Positions 1 to 16,749 of a DNA stretch of 64,000 nucleotides are shown one piece after another. The notes under the pieces are model-generated. The model was given only the letters and a program-made list of their open reading frames with translations. It was not told where the DNA came from and searched no databases. Each line of letters opens with the position of its first letter. Position 1 is the stretch's first letter. The stretch covers positions 62,001 through 126,000 of the forward strand of contig NW_024465672.1 of the NCBI RefSeq assembly GCF_017591425.1, written 5' to 3'. The stretch is from Ochotona curzoniae. Its lineage: Eukaryota; Chordata; Mammalia; Lagomorpha; Ochotonidae. Made by a program: the position numbers and the translations under genes.

Positions 1-90
1 CATAGCAACCTGCCTCATTTTCCCTGTGTAGGCATCTCTCTGCCTCTTCCCTGCATCCCCAGACAAGCTCACAGCAGCAACATCACATAC

Positions 91-159
91 TCTAGGTCCA
101 GATTCCCAGAAAAGTCAAATTTGCCGCCTTCTGGCTCGTGGAGATTCCAAGGAATGTAC
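91..159 (-). CDS. GLB1L3: GLB1L3 exon encoding [10 protein letters not shown]...GNLDLE
   Basis: This 69-bp exon is flanked by acceptor tttcag (upper end) and donor GTATGT (lower end). It begins with one base completing the ACG codon left by the upstream exon and ends with two bases of a Glu codon, as in the human gene. It continues the TIM-barrel domain of GH35. Confidence 0.93.
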
Positions 160-3100
160 CTGAAAGACATAAGAGAGAAGCAGCATAAGATTCTTCGTTC
201 TCTTCTCCAAACTGTTAAGTTGTTACAAGAATGTAGAAACCCACAAGCAGCTGAGGAGGAAGCACAAGGGACCACTTCCACTCAGAGACACCAGTTTGGA
301 CATATATTTGTGTACCTATTAATGTTCAGAACAGAATCAAGATGAGAGAAAAGTGTCTCTTGTTAGTATAACTTCCCCAAAACACATTGAATGAAGCAGG
401 TGTCAAAGTCACCTATGTCTCTCTTCACCCAGATCTATATTGTGCAACTTTCCAGGGTCACTTCCTGCTGAAGAGAGAAGGAACTGAAGCTCAATGCCAG
501 GCCCACTGTCACTGCACTTAGAGTCATAACCTGGCTTCCAGGCTCATCCTTGCAGAGCATTTGAACCCCACATTGCCAAGTTTTGTCCACTACCCCTCCA
601 TCAACCAGAAAGCAGAACAAGGCTTCTGCTGCTGCTGCAGAGAGGACAAAAGAAGGAATCTGGGACCTTATCTTGGAATCAAGAGCCTGGCCAACTGCTG
701 CTCTGAGCCCCCACACTGGATCAAGCTCATAGACCTCCAAGCCCAGACCAATGCCTACAAAATGACCCTCCAGACTTGCCATGGGGTTAGACAGAGACTT
801 GTGCTTGGTGGTACGGGCTCAGTTTTGCACATGCCACTACAAGCATCAAATTGGCCTGCCATGAATACCAGTGACTAATGGGACCCAGATGTGACTCAAC
901 ACGGTAACAATCTGAGCAGCTAGAGGGATGCCTTCATTCCAACCACATATGGCACCATGCTTGACCATGGAAGCCTTCCAAGCTTGCTCTGTTTTACTCC
1001 TACCAGCAGGGCAAAATCTGAGGTAACTATGAGAGCTTGGAGCACTAGCCCAACAGCTATGTTTGCTCACTACATGAGCAAGAGGGAGTAACCTTAATTT
1101 CTGGAAGCAAACACTAAAAGCAGTCAATTAAAAGATCCACATCATTGTCAGGAGCCGTGTACTATAGCCACACTGAAGCCATTTTGAATATAGAACTATG
1201 GGCCAGTGGAAAATCCCTGGCTGGCTAGATGCTTGGGAAAGAAGTTATGAAACTAATCACATGCTTAGCTTCAATTGTTTCTAGCAACTGTTTTAGAATG
1301 TGATTTATGCTGTACCTGCCGACATCTTGTTGCTGATTACCTATGCTATTGTTGATATGTTGGTTACTATGGTTGATATGGTGGCTGCTCAAGAACAATC
1401 GGTCTGGAGACTATGGTTTTCTCCTTTCCTCCCTGAGCCTTAGTTACTGAAGAATATAAAAACCCTTAATTAAAATCAATAAACTGACAGCTTGATCAGA
1501 CATCCTGTCTTGCTGTCCATTCTTCGTGTCTCTTGTCCCCCAATCTCTCCTAGGTGGTTGCGACCCCCGTTGATTGTCCTGCTGGACGAGACACATCATC
1601 ATTCCAACCACAAGGAGTGGCCTGAATTCATTCTAACTTTCTTGTTGCCGCTGGAAAGCACCCAGTGGACACAGGTTGGAATCTACCTGTATTCTACCTC
1701 TCTGGACTCACAGCGTCCGGAGCAAACCAACTTGTATACCTTGTAGTCCCCCTGTAAGAGTCCTCTAGCCCTCATATTATGGCTATTGATATTAAAAGCA
1801 CAGCACCCATTGAAATCTAACAGGATATAAGGACATATCCATCTGTGTCACACAGTACTACTACTAATGTAATCGGTGCCACACATGCCAGCATCACTCA
1901 GGCTTCCCAGTAGGACAAGGTAGCAGTCAAATTTCTTTCTTCAGCATCAATAATAAGGTCCAGGATATCACATTTGCCAGGAACTGACAACAAACTCTGT
2001 TTGGATCAATATACATACAATTTGGACCAAATATAGACCTGCAAGAAAATACTTATTCTTTTCAAAGCTATACTTCCATCCCTCCAAACTTCAACAGAGT
2101 AGACAATTGTGCATCTTAAAGACACAGTTGACAAGGATGAGAGTAAAAGAAATTATTCAGAAACTACATTCGCAGGTTCACTGAAAACCCAGCAGAAGCA
2201 ACAAGACAAGTGCACTTCAGCTAAACCATAAACTATTTTTTCAATACGGTCTATGCTATCAGGCCTGGCCCAGTGGCCCAGTGGCTAAATCCTGGCCTTA
2301 CATGTACAGGATCCTATACAGGCACCCATTCATGTTCTGGCTGCTCCACTTCCCATCCAGCTCACTGCATGTGGCCTGGGAAAGCAGTAGAGAATGACAC
2401 AAAGCCTTGGTACCCTGCACTCATATGGAAGACTGAGAAGAAGCTCCTGGCTCCTGGCTACTGACTCCAGATCAGCTCAGATTCAACACTGCAGTTACTT
2501 GGGGAGTGAACCAGCAGACAGAAAACCTTTCTGTTTCCCCTTCTCTCTGTAGATCTGCCTCTCCAGTAGGAATGAATAAATCTTAAAAAAAAAAAAAAAC
2601 CTGTGTGTATTGACTACATGAAATTTGTTCCCCTTATGTAAGTAAAATATTTTAAATGAAGAGGAGTAAAACTAAAATCCCTATCTTTTATCATAAATAT
2701 GAGTAAACTCAAAATGGATTGAAATCTAAATCTAAGGTACTAAATTTTGAAATCTTTACAAGGCAGAGAACGTATTAAATTGGAATGCAAAGGGAGTCCA
2801 TGATATGACTCCAAAAGCACAGGGAACAAAGGTGAAAACAGACACACAGAATTTCCTGGAATAAAAGTCCTTGTACAGGAAAAAAAAAGGAGAGCGAGAA
2901 CAAGATAGAGGAATTACAGAGTGAGTGGAAAGCTTTTAGAACTATACATCTAACAAGGAGTTAATAACCAAACTATCTAAGGATATCAACCAAGTATTAA
3001 AGGAATAAATAATCCAATTTAAAACTGAATAGGGGTCAGGGTCGTGATATAATGGGTTAAGTCACCGCCTGCAGCACCAGCACTGAAAATGGGCCCCTAC

Positions 3101-6100
3101 TGGAGTCCTGGCTACTCTACTTCTCCTCTAGCTGTCCACAGATGTACTTGGGAAAGCAGCAGCACATGACCCAAATGTTTAGGTCCTTGCCAGCTACAAG
3201 AGTGACCTGGATGAATTTCTAGGCTTGTGGCCTCAACCTGGTGTGGCCTTTGCCTTTGTGACCCTTTGGGGAGTGAAATAGCAACTGAAATATCTCTCTT
3301 TGTGTCTCCCTTCCTTGGAACCTGCCTTTCAAATAAATAAATACTTTTAAATGCACACTAAATAGGGATGTTTTTCAAAGGAAGATGCATAGCAGGTCAA
3401 CAGGTTAACACAAACAATGTCAAGGAGATCAAAACAATGTCAAGGAGACATGACAACCAAAACAATGTCAAGGAGATCAAAAACGTACATAAAAAAGTAC
3501 AAATTCCAAATAGACAAAATATGAACAAGCAATTTTAAAAATAATTAATAATGTCAGAAAATACATGAAAAGAACTCAATATCCTTTTCATATGAAAGGG
3601 GAGTGAGCCAGCACATGGAAGATTCTCTCTCTTTTTTCGGTAACTTTGATTTTCAGATGAATGAGTGAATTTTTTTTTAAGATTTTTTTTTTTTTTGGAA
3701 AGGCAGATGTACAGAGAGGAGGAGAGACAAAGAGGAAGATGTTCCATCTGATGGTTCACTCCCCAGGAGACCACAATGGCTGGAACTAAGCCAATCCAAA
3801 GCCAGCAGTCAGGAAGCTCCTCCAGGTCTCCCACGCACGTGCAGGGTCCCAAAGCTTTGGGCAGTCCTCACCTGTTTCCAAGGCCACAAGCAGGGAGCTG
3901 GATGCAAAGTGGAGCTGCCGGGTTTAGAACCAGCGCCCATATGGGATCCCGGCTGGGAAGGGAGTGGTGGAGCAACAGAATGAGCCTGGATAACAGGTAC
4001 AAATCCACAGATCCAAGGAACATCCTATTTCAGATCACAGTGGGAAGAGGATGGACTGCAATGAACTTTTATGGAGAAGTATAAGAGAGGAACTTAACGT
4101 CTCTAAATATAAAGAAATGGTAAACAGATGAAAAGGCTAATTACTATGACATGCTCACCACACACTGCATAAGTGTTTTGACTTACATTGTACCCCATAA
4201 AGATGTGCAAGTATTAAATGTTGGGTTTTTTTGGAATAGGAAGCTCTTATGGGAAGTAAGAAAATATGATTTCATCAACATCAGAGGCACAAAATATAAT
4301 TTAAAAGTAAATGTAATAGCAATTCTCAATAAAACTCGTTTCTTAAGATTAAATTACTTGCTTGTGCCTGAGTCAGCAGTCACAGGGCTGCCTTTCTCTT
4401 TCAAGCAGCTCCCTCAGTGCCTAGACAGGGCCTTCCAGGCATGTCCTCCTCTGCAGAAAGGAACTTGGTCAGCAGGGGAAAAGCAGAGCGCATTCAGAAA
4501 GAAGCAGCTCATTCTGGATTCCTGGGTCCTGAAGGACCACAGATCAGCAGAGTAAATAAGGGAGAATCATTGTGATGATTTCGTCCAAAAACTTTTATAC
4601 AGAAAGGAATACCTACAACAGCTAATGTGGAATTCATCCAGGAACACAATATTGACTTAAACAGGCATTAACACAATTAACACAACTGCACCTGTGCACA
4701 TTTATATTCCTCTTGGCATGTTGCTAATACTTCTCTGTTCTTTCTATTCAATGTGACAAGTTTGAGAGTTCCTGCTGTGAATAAATCCCATGGTTTGAAC
4801 ATGAAGCTTTTCCAATTGTAGGTGGCAAAAATCTTTAGAAACATATATCCTGTGTCATAAAATGTTCTTACAATGAAAGTGTAGCATTGCCAGCATGGTT
4901 TCAAGAAAATGTTTATTATATAAGGAAAAAGTGATTTTGGCATTCCACAGGTATAGTCCCAAGAAGACAACTTCACATCCCTTACTCTCCTGTCCCCCCA
5001 ATTCTCCTCTCTCCACCCCCTCCCCAGTTTTGCTAAAATGTGATTTTAATACACTCTACAATTACAGGCTTAATTTGCCACAAATATTGATTTTGAGCAA
5101 GTACAAAGACCCCTGTTCCACAGTAGTAAAAATGAGGGCTAAACGGTCATGTCCCCAAGTAAATGTCTCATGGTGTGGACAGTAATCTTCAGACTCCACC
5201 TAAAGAGGCTGCATTCCCATGAGGAAGCTGTCCCAAGCCCCCTGGCTGTAAGCAAGTTTTCTGCTCTTGAAAGCTCTGGGCATTTGTCAGTGCGACCTGA
5301 GAAGAACATCTTGTCCTCTCTGGGACAGAGTTTTCTCATTGTAAAAAAAAAAAAAAATCTTTCTCAACAAGGGTTTGCAAAAAGCAAACCATAAATTAAT
5401 ATTTTCCAAGTCTCAGAGCATGCCTGGCTATGTGTAAGTAGTAGGTAAGTGATCACTGAACAACCAAAATTGTTTCTATTACTTTGCAGTGGTGAATACA
5501 TCAGAAAGAGCATCTGAATTCTGGCAATGGCAAAACCCATCTACTGAGGGGAACTTCCCTGCCATCTTGTGCCCTTACGGGCAACTATTACCATGCAGGA
5601 AATCACACAGCATGATACAGGTGTCTTTCCCAAGGCTTAGCAGCTTCAGCCTTCAATACATGTTTAATAATTCTAGTCTTGGGATCTTTTATTTCTGGGC
5701 TCAGCACAATATCCTAATGGCTTAAGTCCTCACGTTAAACGCACCAGGATCCCATATGGAAGCCGGTTCTAATCCCAGCAGCTCCATTTCCCTTCTACCT
5801 CCCAGCTTGTGGAAAACAGTCAAGGATGGCCCAAAGCCTTGGGACTCTGCACCCATGAGGGAGACCGAGAAAAGGCTCCTGGCTCCTGGCTTCAGATTGG
5901 CTCAGCTCCAGCCATTGTGGCCACTTGGGGAGTTAACCATTGGACAGAAGATCTTCTCTGTCTCTCCTCCTCTCTGTATATTTGCCTTTCCAATAAAAAT
6001 AAATAAATCTTCTAAAAAAAAGATTTTTCTGATGGCTAGTATGTTAGTAACAGAGCTTCACTACTCATAACTTCTTTTCGTTGTGTCTGGTATGTATCTG

Positions 6101-8343
6101 TCTCCTCATCCATGCACATGCAGCAGCCCATGTCCCTCCTAATTTCAGTCTCACATAGTTGGGCCACACTGTACAGATGTGGATTTTTGTTTCTAACTCC
6201 ACACAGCTGGGCTGCATTGTGAAGCAGACACCCGGTACTCTCTACGTGAGCTCCTGAACCCCCTGCACCCTGTTTCTTCTGCAAGTGGGAATTGCACTGC
6301 TCATGTCTCAGAACAGTTAGGAAAGCAACATGATGTGTGAACTTGCAACATGCCTGAGAACCAGCCTGCCCCTCCTTCAAAGCACGTCAACTATGTCAAC
6401 TAACACATCGATCCCGGTGACAGGCCCTGGTTCCCCCTTGTTTTGGCCACACACTCATGTGTGCCAGGAACACACTAGTTGGAATGCCTGGCATGGTGAC
6501 AAAAACTTTACAGAAACCATAGAAAGTTTCCCTCCCCTCTCACCACCATGATAACCCTTACGAAGCAACTGGTACAGTCAGGGACACTGGGGACATGATG
6601 TGATGGTAAGAAAGGCAGAGGCTGGGCAAATGGCCAAGCCTGCCAAACCCTTCATACATTCAGTTACCACAGATCTCACTCCCTATAGGCCCTGCTTCTC
6701 CACTGAAGCTAAATTGCCCTCTGCTTTTTAAAGTTCTCTTTCTGATACTGCTGTCAATAGTTTACATGGCCCTTTGAGCAAATAAAAACTGTTTCATCAA
6801 AATTTATTCATCTGTAACAGTGTGTTCATCTGTAGGCAAACCTAGAGAAGACAAGGAAATTTCACAAAACTCGAGGAAAGCAACGTTAAAGTAGGAGTTT
6901 GTTTTAGTGCAAAGAATGTTGAAACCCATGCACAAGGGAAAGGGACTCAAAAAGTTTATAGAAGATAACTATTCTGAAAACCTATACAGGGCTTTCTTGA
7001 AGCTTTTCTTTCAATGTAAAGTTAACTTTGGGGCCCAGCTCAATGACTTAGTGGGTGAACCCTCTCCTTGAACAAGCCGGGATCCCGTATGGGTGTCGGT
7101 TTGTGTCCTGGCTGCTCCACTTTCCATCCAGCTCCCTGCCTGTAGCCTGGAAAATCAGTGCAGGAAGGCACAAAGCCTTGGGACACTGCACCCTCATGGG
7201 AGACCCAAAAGAAGTTCCTGGCTCCTGGCTTTTGGCTTTGGATCACTTCAGCTCTGGAAAGTGAGCTAGTGGAAGGAAGATCTTTCTGTCTCTCCTTCTC
7301 TCTGTAAATCTGACTTTCCAACAAAAATAAGTAAATCCTTATTTTAAAATAGATTTTTAATTTGTTTTCCACACATTTGATGGAGAACCACACACTAGAT
7401 GTCATTAAACTAAATGCACCTAAGGGAACTAAGAACTCATTTTACAGAGAAATTCCTAAGGAAATCACTTACACTGCAAAAGATCAGGCAATGCACATAC
7501 TGGAAGAAAACTGTGCATGAATTCCAATCTTTTTTGCATCAAAACTATAGATCTTTTATTTTTTTCAGTTTTACACAATCCTATTGTATTACCCCTATTT
7601 ATCTCTTATTCCCTCTCCCCAAAATCTTTAATCATAGAGGAAACATAAATGACAATTGAGTGCCTGAGCATGCCAGACACCAGCAGGAAGCCTAGGCGGA
7701 AGGAAGGTCCTCACTCTGGGTCCCAAGCAGAGTCAAGGCTCAGAGTCAGGTTGCAGCTCCAGGTGCGAGCTCCCCAAGGGTCCCGAGATGAGGGGGCTGG
7801 GGCTGTACTCACGTGGTGACAGTGTTGAAGCCACAGGCCTTCAGCTTCAGCAAGCGATCCCTCCAGTACTCTCTTGGAACCCGGAAGTAGTGGATGGAGC
7901 CACCAAAGATACGGAACTTGTGACCGTCCAGGGTGAAGTATGCGTTACCCGTTCTTGGGTTTTCAAAGCCAAGGCCCACAGATCGGTTCTTCAGGTCCAG
8001 GGGGGTCAAATGAGACCACTTATGTCTGCAAAGGGGATGAAGGGGGAGGTCAGAAAGGGACCAAGAATGGGAAAGAGCGGAGACTACTGAGCCCCCAAGG
8101 AAAGGTGGTTCTGCTGAACAGGACACGATTTGCACCTGCCTGTGCACATCATTTTCTCCAGGAAGAGACAGCATACTGCCTCTCGCCCTGCCCCACCTCC
8201 ATGCAAACCTGGCATGAGTGGCAGGTGATGATGTTGTTGTTTGGGACGGACGATTCCCTCTCAATTTTGGGCGGGGAGCAAGTCCTGATGAGATAAGTGG
8301 CAGGAAAATGATGGCCAAGATTCTTCTCCAGGAGAACCACAGG
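91..8343 (-). CDS. GLB1L3: GLB1L3 (beta-galactosidase-1-like protein 3), first coding exons, 3' part outside window
   Basis: Three minus-strand exons at 8343-8209, 8025-7813 and 159-91 join in compatible phases and encode the start of a GH35 family protein. The N-terminal exon has a hydrophobic stretch ([12 protein letters not shown]) that fits a signal or anchor segment. The second holds the family core [19 protein letters not shown] and [10 protein letters not shown]; the third holds PWNLHEPE and [10 protein letters not shown]. From memory of the family, the residues around [15 protein letters not shown] fit GLB1L3 rather than GLB1L2 or GLB1. The proton donor and nucleophile are encoded by later exons beyond base 1, so catalytic competence cannot be judged. 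All three exons are open with canonical GT/AG borders. GH35 enzymes hydrolyse terminal beta-galactosides, but the substrate of GLB1L3 is not established. The initiator Met is uncertain: the reading frame stays open upstream of 8343 across a good acceptor, so a further 5' exon is likely. Confidence 0.9.
160..1139. other. GLB1L3 intron 2, unassigned sequence
   Basis: Intronic sequence between exon 91-159 and the solo LTR. The short open frames on both strands here show no recognisable protein and no splice-framed coding pattern, and I see no repeat family. Confidence 0.5.
1146..1593 (+). mobile_element. Solo LTR of a class II (IAP/ERVK-like) endogenous retrovirus
   Basis: The 448-bp unit starts TGTCAGGAGCCG and ends GAGACA, giving TG...CA termini. 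It has a TATA-like box (AATATAAAAACCC, about 1453), a polyadenylation signal AATAAA (about 1478) and a pyrimidine-rich U5. It is flanked on both sides by the identical 6-bp sequence CATCAT (1140-1145 and 1594-1599), the target duplication length typical of class II ERVs. No internal retroviral sequence is attached, so this is a recombined solo LTR. It is unrelated in sequence to the LTRs at 57.3 and 63.1 kb. It sits in GLB1L3 intron 2, antisense to the gene. Confidence 0.88.
1600..2261. other. GLB1L3 intron 2, unassigned sequence
   Basis: Sequence between the solo LTR and the first C-repeat SINE. I recognise no gene, RNA or repeat here. Confidence 0.45.
2262..2600 (+). mobile_element. Lagomorph C-repeat SINE
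   Basis: The element has the tRNA-related head (cctggcccagtggcccagtgg), the body signature ccacttcccatccagctc and a tail of aataaatctt plus a poly-A run. It is full length, plus strand, in GLB1L3 intron 2. Confidence 0.9.
3022..3355 (+). mobile_element. Older C-repeat SINE (rabbit-like subfamily)
   Basis: The head reads gggttaagtcaccgcctgcag, the ancestral form of the family, followed by the diverged body (ctggctactctacttctcct) and an aaataaataaata tail. Its divergence suggests it predates the common subfamily in this window. Confidence 0.8.
3411..3480 (+). repeat. Short tandem repeat, three copies of aaacaatgtcaaggaga
   Basis: The 17-bp core occurs three times with short spacers of different length. 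It lies in GLB1L3 intron 2 and has no coding potential. Confidence 0.85.
3664..3955 (-). mobile_element. C-repeat SINE, minus strand
   Basis: The poly-T start, gtacagagaggaggagagac and the reversed body (gttcactccccagg, gcagggagctggatgcaaag, catatgggatcccgg) show a nearly full-length element on the minus strand. Confidence 0.9.
3956..5697. other. GLB1L3 intron 2, unassigned sequence
   Basis: AT-rich sequence with no recognisable exon. A pyrimidine-rich patch (4980-5030) and an A15-type run (5343-5357) are the only visible structure. Open frames up to 134 codons (4151-4555) show no family resemblance. Confidence 0.4.
5698..6022 (+). mobile_element. C-repeat SINE
   Basis: The head (gggctcagcacaatatcctaa), the taagtcctcacgtt box, the body with gggactctgcacccatgagg and the aataaataaatctt-A tail identify a full-length plus-strand copy. 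Confidence 0.9.
6023..7030. other. GLB1L3 intron 2, unassigned sequence
   Basis: No gene, RNA or clear repeat family is recognised between the two SINEs. Confidence 0.4.
7031..7350 (+). mobile_element. C-repeat SINE
   Basis: It starts ggggcccagctcaatgactt, carries ctgctccactttccatccag and ccctcatgggagacccaaaa, and ends in aaaataagtaaatcc. Plus strand, full length, about 460 bp from GLB1L3 exon 7813-8025. Confidence 0.88.
7813..8025 (-). CDS. GLB1L3: GLB1L3 exon encoding the [15 protein letters not shown] core
   Basis: This 213-bp exon has acceptor ccctttgcag and donor GTGAGT. It codes for [13 protein letters not shown] through CGFNTVTT and carries the GH35 N-terminal barrel motif with GGSIHY and RVPREYW. 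It starts in phase 2 and ends in phase 2, matching its neighbours at 8209 and 159. Confidence 0.96.
8209..8343 (-). CDS. GLB1L3: GLB1L3 N-terminal exon with hydrophobic segment
   Basis: The frame [20 protein letters not shown] followed by a variable linker ends at a GTTTGC donor whose phase fits the next exon. The hydrophobic run resembles the N-terminal signal/anchor of human GLB1L3. The upper border is set by the acceptor ctcttgacag. The frame also stays open upstream, with an ATG near 8389, so this could instead be the start-codon exon without that acceptor. Confidence 0.7.
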
Positions 8344-10638
8344 CTGTCAAGAGATAGAGACACAGGAACAGGGAGCTTATCAGCCTCCTCCATAGAATTC
8401 CTATCCTGCTCTGCAGAGAAGGGAGTCATAAATTGACCCTTTGATGAAAAGTACTGTCTTAGGGGACATTAACAAAGGAGGCTGGGCTCCACCTACTCCA
8501 TAAGGCATCCCATTCCCAGGATGTTCCCCAGTTTTCTTCCATCTGAACCTGAGCTTCAGTATATCCTAGAGCATGATGGAGCTGGACATCTGCAGAAGAT
8601 CCGGATCTGACAGAGGAGGAGAGGCCCTGTGCATCCCCTCAGGGTCAGTAGGGCACATTGTCCTGAGGAGGAGCCTGGATTTCTTCCACCACGCACTGGA
8701 GGAACTCTCAGCACAGCGGGGCCCAAAGTCTACAGAAGAGCTGGCTCACAGACATGAGGAGCCAACTCCAGCAGGACTGAGGGCCCCCAGAATATGTCCA
8801 ATGTCTCACACAATGAAGACGAATTCCCACCCGCAGAACCTGAGGATAGTTAGGAAGCACCCAGGAGAGCACACAGGGACCAAAAGGATCCAGGTGGGAC
8901 AGGAGGCAGGGCAGCACCTGCCAGGGCCCCTGGAGGAGTCTGTTACCTGAAGATGGACCAACTGCTCATGGTGCTGAGACCAACGCAGCGCGCAGCTCCA
9001 GCTCCTGTTCAGCAATCTCAAACTCAGCACCGGAATCCAGATTCCACAGGGCAGGCTCACCAGTGTACTCTGTAGAGAGAGAAACGCTTGAGCAAAAGCT
9101 GAGGGCACGTCTTTGAAACCAGCCAGCAGCAACGCCACAGCCTGTCAGCACCCTCCACTGTGCAGAGTCTGAGATCTGGGAACCTCCTGTGGCCCCAAGC
9201 GGGAGCTTTCCAGCTGCGGACCTACCCAGCACGGAGCTCCAGACTGTGTGCTCTCAGTCAGGATGGAGGTGCCCTTCAGCCCTGGGAACCTTGCGTTATC
9301 AGTTCCAGTCATGCACTGTGGAAGTGCATGGCCAGCAGGCAGGGAACACGTGGATGAGTGGGAGGAAAGGGGGAAGAGAACTCTGCCTTCTTGTACTTGA
9401 CAGAGCAAGAAGTTCTGATATCTCTGGTTCCCATTATGTTCAGAAACAGAGCTTGTGATCAGGAAAGGATGAGTCTTTCTCAATGGACAGAGGTAAATAC
9501 TTCCTTAAAACACCACAAAGCATAGACAAAGTGCAGGAGGATGCAGGCTGCCCTGAAGGGTTCCACATTTCCAAACTGAGTCATGACAGGAATGGGAATC
9601 GCCTTGGGAATAGTTTAAAAGTGGCTACAAAGCACAGTACGTGTCAGGACTGCTTTGGAATTCTTGAAGTATAAGGTAGCAGGGGCCAGGCAGAAGGAAA
9701 ATTCAGCACAGCAAGACTGTGGATGCAGTACTGCATTGCTCTGTATCTTTCCAGATGTCAACGTGAGGGAGGGAGGCCATTAAACTATCTCAAAGAAAAA
9801 CCAAGTGGCATTTTGCTTTTTGCAGATTGCTTGATGCAACATGGAGGCTAAATGGGAAACAAATCATTCTCATAGACCTGGTGACCCCAGAATGAAGGGA
9901 GTGGTATGATTTGTGATTGAAATAAGAAACAAGAGCAGCATATAGATTCAGGGAAGACTAGTGCAGTGAAAGTGGTAGCCCTTGAAAATTGTGTGGGCCA
10001 GAGACCACCCTGCTTCACACTACATAGCAGTATTGATTGAGATCGAGGAGACATGATGGGCCCAACTTCAGAAATACTGGATCTAAGATCTCTAGGCCCA
10101 TGAAAGAAACCTTTTAATGTTTTCCCTTGAATGCCTTTACTTCTCCTCCACCATACAAAATAAGGAACATCAAAGCCCAGAACGTAATCCTCAGAGATTT
10201 TGTGTTGTCATTCCTCCTTCTTTCCCACTTTAATGTGTGTGTTTTCCTCTCTGAGCCATAAGCTCCCCAAAGAGTTTGTAGATGGTTTATATCATCTTCA
10301 TTTACAGTGTAAACAATGTGTTATTGTGACCATTCTGATTTTCTCTATAAGTTGGCTTTAAAATCTCATCACAATCTTTTTTCAATATTTTCAACTCTTC
10401 CAGGACTTCTGCCTTGCCATATAAAATTTAGATTAATTTCTGTTTCTGCCAGAATACTAAAATTTGACACTAGATTATTGAACGGAAGTTTTATTTTCCT
10501 TTGAAATATTTGAAATGACATTATATTTTTGTTAGTGTGTTTACTGTTGGTCTATAAATATGTAAAGAGTTTCTTGTTATGACTTAAACCCTGTGAACGT
10601 GGGAAACTCATTATTTTCAGGAGGTAGTAGATTTCTTG
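8344..10638. other. 5' flank or upstream intron of GLB1L3, unassigned
   Basis: The more GC-balanced stretch 8560-9300 may hold the promoter or a 5' exon of GLB1L3, because the coding frame runs into an acceptor at 8344. I find no start-codon exon I can defend and no CpG island. From 9480 on I see no repeats or genes. Confidence 0.35.
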
Positions 10639-10639
10639 T

Positions 10640-15790
<5,151 letters not shown>

Positions 15791-16749
15791 AACAAGAGGT
15801 ATCCATTCCCTGAGGGGATGAGCATCACAACCCTCAGCCACATTAGCAATGAACATCTCTAGAGAACAACTACTTAAAATTAGAGATGAAAGAGTGATGG
15901 CTGTTTACACGGGTCATGACACTGTTGGCATAGGCAATAGCAGGAATTCTAATTTTTTGTCTAAGTATATTTAGAAAATTCATTGGGAGTCTACCCTGAG
16001 TCCTTAGTAAAAATGCATTCTGTTGATTCTCCTTGATTCCTGGCACTCTGGTCTCCATTGCATCCTTCATTTGGGGGTTACACATGTATGTTGATTCTTC
16101 TTTATTATTTTTTGTTTTGTATATTTGATGGAAGTTGTCTTGAAAAATGAGTAAAAGACTGAATTAAGGGGCACATGCTTTTCTCTTTTTTGTTGTCTGA
16201 TCATTGCCTTTGGAAACCGATAGATTGCTTATTGCAATTTTTGCTTGTTTTTAAGTTTCTCCAACTCTATTGAACACAGCTATATAGACTCAATAGACTC
16301 TACCAAATAGGAGGTCTGGACATTAGATTTTCATCACTCTAGCAAAATGCCACCTGAGGATTAGCAAGTGTTTTTTTTTTTCTCTCTTTTTCTTTAGTAT
16401 TTTTTTTTTCTACTTACTTTGTACGGATATTTTTATTGGCGTGTTAAACTTATTTCACAAAATAAAATGAAAATATGCCAGTGGAGTTATCAAATTAAGA
16501 CGGGGAAAGGAAATAAGGAAGGAGAGGGTGAAGTAGGATGTGCTGCTATGGTTTTTAACTTGTGTCATGGAATATGATAAATTTATTCATTTTATATGAA
16601 TAATAAAATTAATTTCAAAAATTGTTTATATACTTCATGGGTTTGTAGGTTCAGGTCTATTAGAGAGGTTTCAGTGTTTGGGACTGCTATTCAGGGTGAC
16701 AGTACTAAGATTACAATATTCTTCTAAACTCTAGAAAAGGTGATACAAA

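Noticed and set aside
8573..9483. Overlapping open frames on both strands upstream of GLB1L3 as genes
   Set aside because: They overlap each other, lack splice structure and resemble no protein family; slightly GC-richer DNA explains them.
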